This document shows, one piece after another, positions 8,461-17,420 of a DNA stretch of 37,092 nt. The stretch lies in NCBI GenBank assembly GCA_012519705.1, contig JAAYPR010000032.1:1-37092 (forward strand), read 5' to 3'. A model generated the notes under the pieces. It was not told the DNA's origin. It ran no database searches and worked only from the letters and a program-made list of their open reading frames with translations. Every line of letters starts with the position of its first letter. Position 1 is the stretch's first letter. The position numbers and the translations under genes were made by a program. Origin of the DNA: Campylobacteraceae bacterium (GTDB taxonomy: Bacteria; Campylobacterota; Campylobacteria; Campylobacterales; Campylobacteraceae).

Positions 8461-8551
8461 CTTCTCATAAAAAACTCACTCTAAATTTATGAAACAGTTC
8501 CATTTTCATTATTAAATTTTATAAAATAAGCTGGTTTTAAAATTTATAAGA

Positions 8552-8557
8552 TATAAT
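8552..8557 (+). promoter_or_regulatory. Candidate -10 box for rplU-rpmA
   Basis: TATAAT in AAGATATAATTACG follows a long A/T-rich run. The predicted start near 8564 leaves a leader of about 80 bases before the rplU ATG. Confidence 0.6.
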
Positions 8558-8577
8558 TACGTCTTTACGGATCATTT

Positions 8578-8613
8578 TAGCTTTTTTAAATCTTAGTTTT
8601 CTAAGTGCTAGAT
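8578..8613 (+). promoter_or_regulatory. Leader hairpin upstream of rplU
   Basis: In the predicted rplU leader, CTTAG (8592-8596) pairs with CTAAG (8601-8605) around TTTT. Outside it, TAGC (8579-8582) can pair with GCTA (8607-8610), with an AT bulge between. It could be a binding site for autogenous control by L21, as known for other ribosomal protein operons, but nothing here proves that. Ends are approximate. Confidence 0.3.
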
Positions 8614-8644
8614 GATTACTTACCAAAAGAAAAGGATTAGTTTG

Positions 8645-8953
8645 ATGTATGCTATTATCAAACATAGCGGAAAGCAGTATAAAGTTAGCGAAGGTGACTA
8701 CCTAAACTTAGACCGCTTTGAAGCTGAGAAAAAAGATACCATCGAAGTTACTGAAGTTTTAGCAGTAAATGATGGCGAGTTAAAGGTAGGAGCACCGTTT
8801 GTAGAGGGTGCAAAAGTTGTCTTAGAAGTTGTAAATTTAGGTAAAGATAAAAAAGTTGTTATCTTTAAAAAACGCAGAAGAAAAGACTCAAAGTTAAAAC
8901 GCGGATTTAGAAGACAATACACACGCGTTAAAGTAGTAAGCATAGCAGCCTAA
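8645..8953 (+). CDS. rplU: 50S ribosomal protein L21
   Basis: Large-subunit protein that binds 23S rRNA. The ATG at 8645 gives [14 protein letters not shown], the standard L21 start, and 102 residues, the usual length. An in-frame ATG at 8612 would add 11 residues not found in the family and lacks a ribosome site, whereas AAAAGGA sits 8 bases before 8645. The C-terminal basic stretch ([19 protein letters not shown]) is typical. rpmA follows 12 bp downstream, the normal pairing of these two ribosomal genes. Confidence 0.97.
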   Translation: MYAIIKHSGKQYKVSEGDYLNLDRFEAEKKDTIEVTEVLAVNDGELKVGAPFVEGAKVVLEVVNLGKDKKVVIFKKRRRKDSKLKRGFRRQYTRVKVVSIAA

Positions 8954-8965
8954 GGAGAAGAAAAT

Positions 8966-9223
8966 ATGGCACACAAAAAAGGTCAAGGTTCAACCCAAAA
9001 TAACAGAGACTCTATAGGACGCCGCTTAGGTGTTAAAAAATACGGTGGGGAGTTCGTAAGAGCTGGAAATATCATCATTAGACAAAGAGGTACAGCAACT
9101 CACGCAGGCGAAAACGTTGGCATGGGAAGAGATCACACTCTTTTTGCTCTAAGTGATGGTTTTGTTAAATTTGAAAGATTTGACAAAACAAGAAAAAAAG
9201 TTTCAGTTTACCCAGCAGAATAA
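8966..9223 (+). CDS. rpmA: 50S ribosomal protein L27
   Basis: Protein whose flexible N-terminus reaches the peptidyl-transferase centre. The 85 residues begin [16 protein letters not shown], so there is no cleavable N-terminal extension of the Firmicutes type and the mature start is exposed by methionine removal alone. AAGGAG precedes the ATG. Cotranscribed with rplU. Its TAA stop is part of the terminator stem downstream, so termination follows directly. Confidence 0.97.
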   Translation: MAHKKGQGSTQNNRDSIGRRLGVKKYGGEFVRAGNIIIRQRGTATHAGENVGMGRDHTLFALSDGFVKFERFDKTRKKVSVYPAE

Positions 9224-9249
9224 ATTTGTGGCATTTGCCACAAATTTAT
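9220..9249 (+). terminator. Strong terminator after rpmA
   Basis: A 13-bp perfect stem, ATAAATTTGTGGC (9220-9232) with GCCACAAATTTAT (9237-9249), closes an ATTT loop and is followed by CTTTT. The rpmA stop codon (9221-9223) lies within the stem. Confidence 0.85.
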
Positions 9250-9352
9250 CTTTTAAAATACTTACAAACACTCAAATTTATAGATAATTTTTAGTTTTAT
9301 TTATAAAAATTTCAGACTTATAACTACAAATAAATTTCAAAAAGGTTAAAAA

Positions 9353-10381
9353 TTGTTTATTGATAATGTCACATTTAGCGTTAAAGCTGGTAAAGGCGGA
9401 GCTGGTTCAAGAAGCTTTAGAAGAGAAAAATTCGTTCCTCTTGGTGGACCTGACGGCGGGGACGGTGGAGACGGTGGAAATGTTTACTTCCTAGTTGATA
9501 ACAACACTCACGCACTTGCGAAATACCGTGGTCAAAACCACTTCAAAGCTGAAAACGGCGAGGGTGGAAGCAAAAGAAGAATGACTGGTAAAAACGGGGA
9601 AGATTTAGTTTTAAAAGTTCCACCTGGGACATCGGTTTATGATTTAGATAGTGGTGAGTTGCTACTTGACTTAGTTGAGGCGGGTGAAAAAGTTCTATTT
9701 TTAAGAGGCGGAAAAGGTGGACTTGGAAACTATCACTTTAAAAGCTCAACTAACCAAACCCCAGACTACGCTCAGCCAGGACTTCCGGGAGAGAGTGCTA
9801 ATGTAAGGCTTGAGTTAAAACTTATCGCAGATATCGGGCTTTTAGGTTTCCCAAACGTTGGGAAGTCAACCCTTATAAGTGCTATCTCAAACGCAAGACC
9901 AGAGATTGCAAACTATGAGTTTACTACTTTAACGCCAAAACTTGGGATGGTTGAAGTTGATGAGTTTTCCAAATTTGTAATGGCAGATATCCCTGGTATA
10001 ATTGAGGGGGCAAGCGAGGGAAGAGGGCTTGGGATAGAGTTTTTAAAGCACATTGAAAGAACTGAGATTTTACTTTTTATGCTAGACGCTACAAACTATA
10101 GAAGCTTAAAAGAGCAGTTTTTAGCACTAAAAGAAGAAATTTCTAAGTTTTCTGACTCTTTGGCTGAGTCAAAATTTGCAATAGCTTTAACCAAAACTGA
10201 TGCTTGTGAGAATTTGGGTGATATTTACGAGAGCTTTTTAAAAGAGTTTGGGTTTGAAAAAAAGCAAGACATAGAAAACTATGACAGAGCACTACCATAT
10301 TTTGTAATGCCTATCTCAAGTGCTACCAATATGGGTTTAAAAGAGCTTAAATTTAACCTACTAGAGCTTTTAAAAATTTAA
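9353..10381 (+). CDS. obgE: Obg GTPase
   Basis: Essential GTPase that acts in late 50S ribosome assembly and responds to (p)ppGpp. The start is TTG at 9353, giving [16 protein letters not shown], the canonical Obg beginning; AAAGG stands 8 bases before it. The N-terminal glycine-rich Obg fold spans about 1-157 ([12 protein letters not shown] near 31-42). The G domain follows: GFPNVGKST at 165-173, DIPG at 212-215 and LTKTD at 279-283. At 342 residues it lacks the extra C-terminal domain of some homologues. The preceding terminator means it needs its own promoter in 9250-9352; several weak TATA-like boxes exist and I cannot choose among them. Confidence 0.96.
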   Translation: MFIDNVTFSVKAGKGGAGSRSFRREKFVPLGGPDGGDGGDGGNVYFLVDNNTHALAKYRGQNHFKAENGEGGSKRRMTGKNGEDLVLKVPPGTSVYDLDSGELLLDLVEAGEKVLFLRGGKGGLGNYHFKSSTNQTPDYAQPGLPGESANVRLELKLIADIGLLGFPNVGKSTLISAISNARPEIANYEFTTLTPKLGMVEVDEFSKFVMADIPGIIEGASEGRGLGIEFLKHIERTEILLFMLDATNYRSLKEQFLALKEEISKFSDSLAESKFAIALTKTDACENLGDIYESFLKEFGFEKKQDIENYDRALPYFVMPISSATNMGLKELKFNLLELLKI

Positions 10382-10394
10382 AAAAGGGCAAAAA

Positions 10395-11165
10395 ATGAAA
10401 AGAGTTGTTATAAAAGTTGGTTCACATGTTTTAAGTAATGAAGACGGGGTTTGTGTTGAGAGAGTTGGAAATTTGTGCTCTTTTTTAAGCGAACTAATGG
10501 AAATTTATGAAGTTATTTTGGTAAGTTCAGGTGCGATTAGCGTTGGGATGCATAGAAGTAGTATCGAAAAAACTAGTATCGTAAACCGTCAAATTCTAGC
10601 AGCTATCGGACAGCCGTATTTAATGGAAATTTATGATGAAGCTATGGCTAAATTTGACACAAAAGTAGCTCAACTTTTACTAACAGCAAGTGACTTTGAC
10701 TCAAGAAAAAGAACAACTCACGCTAAAAACTTAGTTGATGGGCTTTGTAAAAACAAAATTCTACCTGTTATAAATGAAAACGATGCAACCGCGATAGAAG
10801 AAATCGTTTACGGCGACAACGACCGCTTAAGTGCAAGTGTAGCACACTATTTTGATGCTGATATGCTGGTGATTTTAAGTGATATAGATGGGTATTATGA
10901 TGATGACCCAAGAGTTAATAAAAACGCTAAAGTTTTAAAAGAAGTTAATGAGATAGACGAAAATGCTCTTGTAAAGCCAGCTGATGCAGGGACAAAAATG
11001 GGAACAGGCGGAATCGTTACAAAACTAAAAGCGGCTGATTTTATGCTTAAAAACGGCAGAGAGATGTTTTTATCAAGTGGATTTGATTTAAAAATAGTAA
11101 GAGAGTTTTTACTAAACAACAATCAAATCGGCGGAACTTTGTTTAAAGGCAAAGAGACAAAATGA
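10395..11165 (+). CDS. proB: Glutamate 5-kinase, short form without PUA domain
   Basis: First step of proline synthesis: ATP-dependent phosphorylation of glutamate. The 256 residues are a single amino-acid-kinase domain: VIKVGSHVLSN at 5-15, VSSGAISVGM near 50-59, NENDA near 132-136, a GDNDRLSA motif near 141-148 and the GTGGIVTKL segment near 204-212. E. coli ProB is about 367 residues; the missing part is the C-terminal PUA domain, so this is the short form. It lies 13 bp after obgE and overlaps fmt by 4 bp. proA is not in the window. Confidence 0.94.
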   Translation: MKRVVIKVGSHVLSNEDGVCVERVGNLCSFLSELMEIYEVILVSSGAISVGMHRSSIEKTSIVNRQILAAIGQPYLMEIYDEAMAKFDTKVAQLLLTASDFDSRKRTTHAKNLVDGLCKNKILPVINENDATAIEEIVYGDNDRLSASVAHYFDADMLVILSDIDGYYDDDPRVNKNAKVLKEVNEIDENALVKPADAGTKMGTGGIVTKLKAADFMLKNGREMFLSSGFDLKIVREFLLNNNQIGGTLFKGKETK

Positions 11166-12076
11166 AAATAGTTTTTATGGGAACGCCTGAGTATGCGACA
11201 TCTGTGCTAGATGCTCTGGTTAAAGAGGGCTATGAAATTCCAGCCATCTTTACTCAGCCAGACCGTCCTGTTGGCAGAAAAAAGGTTTTAACCCCGCCAG
11301 ATGTAAAAAGATATGCTTTAGAAAACTGTTTGGAGAGTGAAATTTATCAGCCACTTGCTTTAAGAGATGAAGAAATTTATCAAACTTTAAAAAGCATAAA
11401 TCCTGATTTTATAATAGTTGCGGCATATGGGCAAATTCTACCAAAAGAGATTTTAGAAATCGCACCTTGTATAAATTTACACGCCTCCATTTTGCCAAAA
11501 TACCGTGGTGCCAGCCCTATACAAAGTGCTATTTTAGAAGGCGACAGCCTAAGCGGAGTTACAGCAATGCTAATGGATGTGGGGCTTGATGATGGGGATA
11601 TGCTAGCTTTTTCATTTATAGATATAAAGGGGCTAAAAAGTAGTGAAGTTTTTGATAGAATGGGCGAAGTTGCTGCAAAGCTCACTATAAAAACTTTGGC
11701 TAAATTTAAAAGCATCCAGTCACTTCCGCAAGCTCACGCTCTTTCAACAAAATGCTCTAAGATACAAAGAGAAGATGGGCTTGTTAAATTTAGTGATGAT
11801 GCGAGTTTAATTATGCGTAAATTTAGAGCTTTTTATCCATGGCCAGGAGTTTTTCTAGAAGATGGGACAAAACTTTTAGATATTAAGCTCGGTTCAAATT
11901 TAGCTAAATTTAGCGAGGGCGAAATTTCAAATCTTAATAAAGATAGCTTTAATCTTCAGTTTAAAAATGGCGAGATAGAGGTTTTAGAAATTCAAGAAGC
12001 TGGTAAAAAAGCAGTTTTAGCAAAAGATTTTATAAACGGCAAAAGGCTAAATCTTGGTGATAGAATTTCTGAGTGA
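11162..12076 (+). CDS. fmt: Methionyl-tRNA formyltransferase
   Basis: Transfers a formyl group from 10-formyltetrahydrofolate to initiator Met-tRNA. The 304 residues start MKIVFMGTPEYA. They carry the folate/catalytic signature NLHASILPKYRGASPIQ (near 114-130) with the catalytic Asn-His-Asp set completed by MDVGLDDGD. A C-terminal tRNA-binding domain follows from about 205. Its ATG overlaps the proB stop (ATGA), which suggests translational coupling. Its 3' end overlaps birA by about 20 bp. Confidence 0.96.
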   Translation: MKIVFMGTPEYATSVLDALVKEGYEIPAIFTQPDRPVGRKKVLTPPDVKRYALENCLESEIYQPLALRDEEIYQTLKSINPDFIIVAAYGQILPKEILEIAPCINLHASILPKYRGASPIQSAILEGDSLSGVTAMLMDVGLDDGDMLAFSFIDIKGLKSSEVFDRMGEVAAKLTIKTLAKFKSIQSLPQAHALSTKCSKIQREDGLVKFSDDASLIMRKFRAFYPWPGVFLEDGTKLLDIKLGSNLAKFSEGEISNLNKDSFNLQFKNGEIEVLEIQEAGKKAVLAKDFINGKRLNLGDRISE

Positions 12077-12692
12077 ATGCTCATCAACTCAAACAGAGCT
12101 TATCTATCTACTAAAAAAAGAGCTTGTAAAGCCACCTTATGCTCTTCTTGCAAATTCCCAAACTAGCGGAGTTGGAAGTAGAGAAAACTCTTGGCAAAGT
12201 GATGCGGGGAATTTTTATTTTTCATTCTCTATTTATGAAAAAGATATCCCAAACGATGTCCCCCCGCAGTCTTTAAGCATCTATTTTGCGTATTTAATGA
12301 AGCTTTTTTTAGAAAGCAAGGGTTCAAATTTATGGCTTAAATGGCCAAATGATTTTTATCTAAATGATAAAAAAATTGGCGGAGTTATTACAAATAAAAT
12401 AAAAGACATTTATATTTGCGGAATGGGCATAAATTTAACTACCGCTCCAGATGGTGCAGATACGCTAGACATCGATATTTGCCCTAAAAAACTAGCCGAA
12501 GGTTTTGCTAAAATTTTAGAACAAGAAATTTCATGGAAGCAAATTTTTAGTAAGTTTTTGATAGAATTCGAGAAGTCAAAAAAGTTCCACTCTCATATAA
12601 GTAATGGCGAAACAGTTTCTTTAAAAGATGCTATTTTATGTGATGATGGTTCGATAATTATAAATAACAAAAAGGTGTATAGTTTAAGATGA
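12054..12692 (+). CDS. birA: Biotin--protein ligase without repressor domain
   Basis: Attaches biotin to the carrier protein of acetyl-CoA carboxylase via biotinyl-AMP. The 212 residues form the ligase domain only. SSTQTEL lies near the start, SGVGSRENSW near residues 38-47 takes the place of the usual GRGRxGRxW adenylate loop, and KWPNDFYLNDKKIGGVI is near 100-116. There is no N-terminal helix-turn-helix, so it should not repress genes. TTG at 12054 and GTG at 12057 are both possible starts; AAAGG lies 7 or 10 bases ahead. It overlaps fmt at the front and parA by 4 bp at the back. Confidence 0.92.
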   Translation: MVIEFLSECSSTQTELIYLLKKELVKPPYALLANSQTSGVGSRENSWQSDAGNFYFSFSIYEKDIPNDVPPQSLSIYFAYLMKLFLESKGSNLWLKWPNDFYLNDKKIGGVITNKIKDIYICGMGINLTTAPDGADTLDIDICPKKLAEGFAKILEQEISWKQIFSKFLIEFEKSKKFHSHISNGETVSLKDAILCDDGSIIINNKKVYSLR

Positions 12693-13468
12693 CAGAGATA
12701 ATAACCATTGCTAATCAAAAAGGTGGAGTTGGTAAAACAACAACGGCTATAAATTTGTCAGCTTCTTTAGCTGTTGCTGGGAAGAGGGTTTTGCTAATTG
12801 ATGTTGACCCACAAGCAAACGCCACTACTGGACTTGGTTTTAGTAGGAATGAGTATGAGTTTAATATCTACCACGTTCTAACAGGTGGTAAAAATCTCTC
12901 AGATATTATACTAGAAACCGAAATAGAAACACTTTTTTTAGCACCTTCAAATATCGGTCTTGTTGGGATCGAGCAGGAATTTGCTAATAAAAATGAGGAT
13001 TTTAAATTAATTCTTAAAAATAAGCTAAAAGAGGTCGAGAAAGAGTATGACTATATCATCATAGACTCACCACCGACTTTAGGAAGTATAACTGTAAACG
13101 CTCTAAGTGCAAGTGACAGTGTCATCATCCCAATACAATGCGAGTTTTACGCACTTGAAGGGCTTGCTCTTATTTTAAATACAATTAAAATTATTAAAAA
13201 AACTGTTAATCCAAAGCTAACAATAAAAGGCTTTTTGCCAACTATGTATAGTGGTCAAAATAACCTTTCAAAAGAGACGGTGTTAAATTTAAAGCAGCAC
13301 TTTGAAGATAAGCTTTTTAAAAGTGAAAACGAGCACGGTTTTGTGGTGATTCCTAGAAATGTTAGACTTGCTGAGAGCCCTAGTTTTGGAAAACCTGCTA
13401 TACTGTATGATTCAAAATCAATAGGAAGCGTAGCTTATCAAAGCTTAGCTGATTGTATAATGGAGTAG
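12689..13468 (+). CDS. parA: Chromosome partition ATPase ParA (Soj)
   Basis: Nucleoid-binding ATPase that moves ParB-parS complexes to segregate the origin. The 259 residues have the deviant Walker A NQKGGVGKTTTAINL (near 8-22), DVDPQANATTGLG (near 38-50) and the IIIDSPPTLG segment (near 122-131). There is no N-terminal DNA-binding extension, which is the chromosomal Soj layout. The ATG overlaps the birA stop by 4 bp. parB begins 5 bp after the parA stop, the normal pairing. Confidence 0.96.
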   Translation: MTEIITIANQKGGVGKTTTAINLSASLAVAGKRVLLIDVDPQANATTGLGFSRNEYEFNIYHVLTGGKNLSDIILETEIETLFLAPSNIGLVGIEQEFANKNEDFKLILKNKLKEVEKEYDYIIIDSPPTLGSITVNALSASDSVIIPIQCEFYALEGLALILNTIKIIKKTVNPKLTIKGFLPTMYSGQNNLSKETVLNLKQHFEDKLFKSENEHGFVVIPRNVRLAESPSFGKPAILYDSKSIGSVAYQSLADCIME

Positions 13469-13473
13469 AGTGT

Positions 13474-14334
13474 ATGGCAAAAACCAAAAGAACAGGACTT
13501 GGAAGAGGGTTAGATGCGATTTTAGGTGATGTTGAGCTTGCTTATACAAAAGAGCTTGAGAGTGGCAAGAAGGACATGGTTTTAGAGCTAGAGATTGACA
13601 AAATAAAACCAAATCCTTATCAGCCAAGAGAAATTTTTGATGAATCTGCTATAAAAGAGTTAAGCCAGTCTATTGAAAGACATGGATTAATTCAACCAAT
13701 TATCGTTTTTGAAAAAGATGATGGGTACTGCCTAATAGCAGGAGAGAGAAGACTAAGAGCTACAAAACTTCTAAATAAAAAAACTATCAAAGCTATAGTT
13801 GCTGATATAAAATCTCAAAATTTAAGAGAGTTAGCGCTAATTGAAAACATCCAAAGAGAGGATTTAAATCCTGTTGAGCTAGCTCACTCATATAAAGAAC
13901 TTATTGATGAGTATCAAATCACACAGGAAGATTTATCAAATATCATTAAAAAATCACGTTCACAAATTACAAATACATTAAGACTTTTAACTCTGTCCAA
14001 AGAGACGATGGAGGCCTTAAAAGAGAACAAAATCTCCCAAGGTCACGCTAAAGTTTTAGTTGGGCTTGAAAAAGAAGAAGAAATAAAGGTTCTAAACACA
14101 ATAATAGGTCAAAAACTAAATGTCCGTGAGACTGAAAATTTAGTTAAAAGACTCAAAAATGGTGAAAAAATAGAAAAAACGAGAGAAAAAGTAGAGCCAC
14201 TTTTTCAAGATGAGATAAAGAGCTTAAAATCAAAATTAGATAAATTTGGCAAAGTAAATATAAAAAATAGAAAAATAACTATAGAATTTAAAGAAATTTC
14301 TCAAATTCAAAATTTAATCAACAAAATAAGCTAA
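13474..14334 (+). CDS. parB: Chromosome partition protein ParB (Spo0J)
   Basis: CTP-dependent DNA clamp that loads at parS and partners ParA. The ATG at 13474 gives MAKTKRTGLGRGLDAIL, the standard ParB opening that binds ParA, with GGAG about 8 bases ahead. An upstream ATG at 13453 would overlap parA and adds residues unlike the family. The CTP-pocket motifs GERRLRA (90-96) and ENIQRED (124-130) are intact, and the helix-turn-helix lies near 150-175. A charged C-terminal dimer domain ends the 286 residues. No parS site was seen by eye in this window. Confidence 0.96.
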   Translation: MAKTKRTGLGRGLDAILGDVELAYTKELESGKKDMVLELEIDKIKPNPYQPREIFDESAIKELSQSIERHGLIQPIIVFEKDDGYCLIAGERRLRATKLLNKKTIKAIVADIKSQNLRELALIENIQREDLNPVELAHSYKELIDEYQITQEDLSNIIKKSRSQITNTLRLLTLSKETMEALKENKISQGHAKVLVGLEKEEEIKVLNTIIGQKLNVRETENLVKRLKNGEKIEKTREKVEPLFQDEIKSLKSKLDKFGKVNIKNRKITIEFKEISQIQNLINKIS

Positions 14335-14375
14335 ATTTTTAATCTAATTTTATCTAGATTTCATAAATGTTATTG

Positions 14376-14381
14376 TAAAAT
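14376..14381 (+). promoter_or_regulatory. Candidate -10 box for the atp operon
   Basis: TAAAAT lies 34 bp before the first ATP synthase gene, in the 80-bp gap after parB; AAGGAG (14404-14409) follows before the ATG. No obvious -35. Confidence 0.45.
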
Positions 14382-14414
14382 GACGGCGACTATGTTTGAA
14401 AATAAGGAGCGTGT

Positions 14415-14837
14415 ATGATTGATGTAAGTGTTCCAGCATTAATTTTAACTATAATCGTTTTTATAGTTCTTGTTGGGTACCTTAACAGACTTCTATATCA
14501 GCCTCTGCTTAGTTTTATGGATGCAAGAGATGCAGCTATAAAAAGAGACGAGGATCTTGCGAATCAAAACTTCGCTGCTGCTGGCTCTGAAGCCGAAGAA
14601 ATCGAAGCTATCTTAAAAGAAGCAAGAGAGAAAGCAGGAAAGATTAGAGAAGAAGGACTTAAGGCAATAGAAGAGGATGCAAGCAGTAAACTTAGTGCTA
14701 AAACTGCAAGCTTGGAAGCGGATTTTAACTCATTTTTAGAAGATTTATCTAAAGAGAAAGAAGAGCTAAAAGCTGAGTTAAAAGAGGGTGTTCCAGCTTT
14801 TAGAGATAGCATTAAAGAGAAGCTAGCAAGGATTTAA
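14415..14837 (+). CDS. atpF': ATP synthase Fo subunit b' (second b-type stalk)
   Basis: One of two b-type stator subunits that link Fo to F1. The 140 residues have one membrane helix (about 5-25) and then a long charged helix rich in Glu, Lys and Ala that forms the peripheral stalk. It is first in the atp cluster, and its stop overlaps the next start (TAATG). Paired b' and b genes are normal for Campylobacter, where they likely form a heterodimer. The subunit a and c genes are not in this cluster. Confidence 0.93.
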   Translation: MIDVSVPALILTIIVFIVLVGYLNRLLYQPLLSFMDARDAAIKRDEDLANQNFAAAGSEAEEIEAILKEAREKAGKIREEGLKAIEEDASSKLSAKTASLEADFNSFLEDLSKEKEELKAELKEGVPAFRDSIKEKLARI

Positions 14838-15355
14838 TGATGAAAAAACTAAGTTATTTATTTGTATTATTTTTACCCGTTTTAGTGGTTGCGGCTGATG
14901 CTGGACCAAAAGACTACGACTTTATCCCTAGAACTTTTAACTTTATCCTGTTTTTTGGAATTTTGTTTTATCTGCTTAAAGACTTTGTAAAAAGAGCTTA
15001 CAATAACAGAATTAACTCTATAGCGGATAGACTAGATGAAATTCAAAACAAATTAAAAGAGTCTAAAGATAAAAAAGCACAAGCTATAAAAGATGTGGAA
15101 CTTGCAAAAGTTAGATCTCTGAATTTAATAGACGTAGCTAAAAAAGAGGTAGAGTCTATAAAAGCAAAAAGAGCTATGGATTTAGAACATGATATAGCAA
15201 GTTTAGAAAAAAGCTATGAGAATAAAAAAGAGTTTGAGAGCAAAAAAGTTACTAAAGCTGTAGTTAGTGAAATTTTAACTGAAGCTTTTAGTGATGAGAG
15301 CGTTAAGCTTGGTCAAAAAGAGCTTATCGATATAGTAAGTAAAAAGGTTGGCTAA
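14837..15355 (+). CDS. atpF: ATP synthase Fo subunit b
   Basis: Second peripheral-stalk subunit. Its 172 residues start with a signal-peptide-like segment (KKLSYLFVLFLPVLVVAADA, about 3-22). A true membrane helix follows at about 33-50 (FNFILFFGILFYLL) and then a long coiled helix. The extra N-terminal hydrophobic segment, absent from typical b subunits, may be cleaved, leaving the N-terminus in the periplasm. It overlaps atpF' by one base and atpH by one base. Two ATGs in a row (14837, 14840) leave the exact start open. Confidence 0.94.
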   Translation: MMKKLSYLFVLFLPVLVVAADAGPKDYDFIPRTFNFILFFGILFYLLKDFVKRAYNNRINSIADRLDEIQNKLKESKDKKAQAIKDVELAKVRSLNLIDVAKKEVESIKAKRAMDLEHDIASLEKSYENKKEFESKKVTKAVVSEILTEAFSDESVKLGQKELIDIVSKKVG

Positions 15356-15888
15356 TGAGTGATGTAATAGCAAAAAGATATACAAAAGCTCTAATTGAGA
15401 AATTTGATAAGAGTGAATTAGACGTGTTGGTGGCAAATTTAAAAGTTGTTGCTGATGCTTTTAAAGTGGATAAATTCAACTCTATCATAAACTCACCTAT
15501 CGTGAGCAAAGAGAAAAAAGAAGAGCTAATTTTTTCACTTTTTGAAAAGAGTTTAGATTCTAAATTCAGCAACTTTTTAAAGCTTCTATCTGAAAATAAA
15601 AGATTTAATCTAATTCCTGAAATTTTATCAGATATCGAAACAAAAGTTGCAGCTTTTGATAATAGATACAGAGGAGTTATCTACTCTAGTGATAAATTAT
15701 TAGAAGATGAGATTAAAAAAATTGAAGAAGTTTTTTCTAAAAAATTTGATGCTAATATAAGCCTAGAGCATAGCAAAGGCGAGTATAATGGTATAAAGGT
15801 TGACATAGAAGAGCTTGGTGTTGAGATAAGTTTTTCTATGGATAGATTAAAACACAATATGAGTGAATATATATTAAAAGCAATATAA
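15355..15888 (+). CDS. atpH: ATP synthase F1 subunit delta
   Basis: Connects the peripheral stalk to the top of the F1 head. The 177 residues match the family length. The N-terminal helical domain (IAKRYTKALIE near 5-15) and the C-terminal segment with the family pattern near GEYNGIKVDIEELGVEIS (about 142-159) are recognisable. The start overlaps the atpF stop (TAATG), and atpA follows 9 bp downstream, the usual order. Confidence 0.93.
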   Translation: MSDVIAKRYTKALIEKFDKSELDVLVANLKVVADAFKVDKFNSIINSPIVSKEKKEELIFSLFEKSLDSKFSNFLKLLSENKRFNLIPEILSDIETKVAAFDNRYRGVIYSSDKLLEDEIKKIEEVFSKKFDANISLEHSKGEYNGIKVDIEELGVEISFSMDRLKHNMSEYILKAI

Positions 15889-15897
15889 GGAGTAAAA

Positions 15898-17412
15898 GTG
15901 TCTAAGATTAAAGCTGATGAGATAAGCAGTATCATCAAAGAAAGAATTGATAACTTTGATGTTGGTGTAGATATTGAAGAGACAGGTAAAGTTGTAACTG
16001 TTGGAGACGGTGTTGCTACAGTTTACGGACTTAAAAATGTTATGGTTAACGAGATGGTTGAGTTTGAAAACGGAACTCAAGGTATCGCTCTTAACCTTGA
16101 AGAGAGCACAGTTGGTGTTATCATCCTAGGTAGTATGGAAGGAATCAACGAAGGCGTTAGTGTAAAAAGACTTAAAAAACTTCTTCAAGTTCCAGTTGGT
16201 GATGCTATGATAGGAAGAGTTGTAAACGCTCTTGGTGAACCACTTGATGGAAAAGGTGCTATTGAAGCAAGTGAAACAAGATTTGTTGAAGAAAAAGCAA
16301 AAGGCATTATGGCTAGAAAATCAGTTCATGAACCACTTCAAACAGGCCTTAAGGCGATTGACGCTTTAGTTCCGATTGGAAGAGGTCAAAGAGAGCTTAT
16401 CATTGGCGATAGACAAACAGGTAAAACAACAGTTGCTATAGATACTATCATCAACCAAAAAGGTCAAGATGTTATCTGTGTTTACGTAGCTATCGGTCAA
16501 AAGCAATCAACCGTTGCTCAAATCGTTAAAAAACTTGAAGAGCACGGTGCTATGGACTATACTATCGTAGTTAACGCAGGTGCGAGTGACCCAGCATCAC
16601 TTCAATACCTTGCACCATATTCAGGTTGTACAATGGGTGAGTATTTTAGAGACAACGCAAGACACGCTCTAATCGTATATGATGACTTAAGTAAACACGC
16701 TGTTGCATATAGAGAGATTTCACTTATTTTAAGAAGACCACCAGGAAGGGAAGCTTACCCAGGAGACGTTTTCTACCTACACTCAAGACTTCTTGAAAGA
16801 GCTAGTAAGCTAAGTGATGAGTTGGGAGCTGGAAGTTTAACTGCTCTACCTATCATCGAAACTCAAGCAGGCGACGTTTCAGCATATATTCCAACAAACG
16901 TTATTTCTATTACAGACGGTCAAATTTTCCTAGAAACAGGTCTATTTAACTCAGGTGTTAGACCGGCTATTAACGTTGGTCTGTCAGTTTCAAGGGTTGG
17001 TGGTTCAGCTCAAATTAAAGCTATTAAAAAAGTTTCAGGAACATTAAGACTTGACCTTGCTCAGTATAGAGAACTTCAAGCGTTTGCTCAGTTTGCAAGT
17101 GACCTTGATGAGAGCAGTAGAAAACAACTTGACCGTGGACAAAGAATGGTTGAAATTCTAAAACAACCTCCATACTCACCGTTAGCGGTTGAAAAACAAG
17201 TTGTAATTATCTATGCTGGAACAAAAGGTTACCTAGATGACGTTGAAGTTTCTGCAATTGGTAAATTTGAAGCTGAATTGTATCCTTACATAGAAGCAAG
17301 ACATCCTGAGATTTTTGAAGATATAAGAAATAAAAAATCTCTAGAGCAAGACACAGAGGAGACTCTGGTTAAAGCACTGAAAGAGTTCAAAGCTACTTTC
17401 TCAGCAGAATAG
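15898..17412 (+). CDS. atpA: ATP synthase F1 subunit alpha
   Basis: Non-catalytic nucleotide-binding subunit of the F1 hexamer. GTG start at 15898 ([17 protein letters not shown], the usual alpha opening), with AAGGAG just ahead. Walker [10 protein letters not shown] is at 170-178; the conserved [18 protein letters not shown] segment and the signature [17 protein letters not shown] are intact. The 504 residues are normal length. Confidence 0.98.
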   Translation: MSKIKADEISSIIKERIDNFDVGVDIEETGKVVTVGDGVATVYGLKNVMVNEMVEFENGTQGIALNLEESTVGVIILGSMEGINEGVSVKRLKKLLQVPVGDAMIGRVVNALGEPLDGKGAIEASETRFVEEKAKGIMARKSVHEPLQTGLKAIDALVPIGRGQRELIIGDRQTGKTTVAIDTIINQKGQDVICVYVAIGQKQSTVAQIVKKLEEHGAMDYTIVVNAGASDPASLQYLAPYSGCTMGEYFRDNARHALIVYDDLSKHAVAYREISLILRRPPGREAYPGDVFYLHSRLLERASKLSDELGAGSLTALPIIETQAGDVSAYIPTNVISITDGQIFLETGLFNSGVRPAINVGLSVSRVGGSAQIKAIKKVSGTLRLDLAQYRELQAFAQFASDLDESSRKQLDRGQRMVEILKQPPYSPLAVEKQVVIIYAGTKGYLDDVEVSAIGKFEAELYPYIEARHPEIFEDIRNKKSLEQDTEETLVKALKEFKATFSAE

Positions 17413-17420
17413 GATAAAAT

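Noticed and set aside
8612-8644. Longer L21 with 11 extra N-terminal residues
   Set aside because: The ribosome site and the conserved [11 protein letters not shown] start point to ATG 8645.
14335-14414. parS site next to parAB
   Set aside because: I looked for a TGTTTCAC-type palindrome by eye in the parAB region and flanks and found none; a motif scan of the full genome would be needed to place parS.
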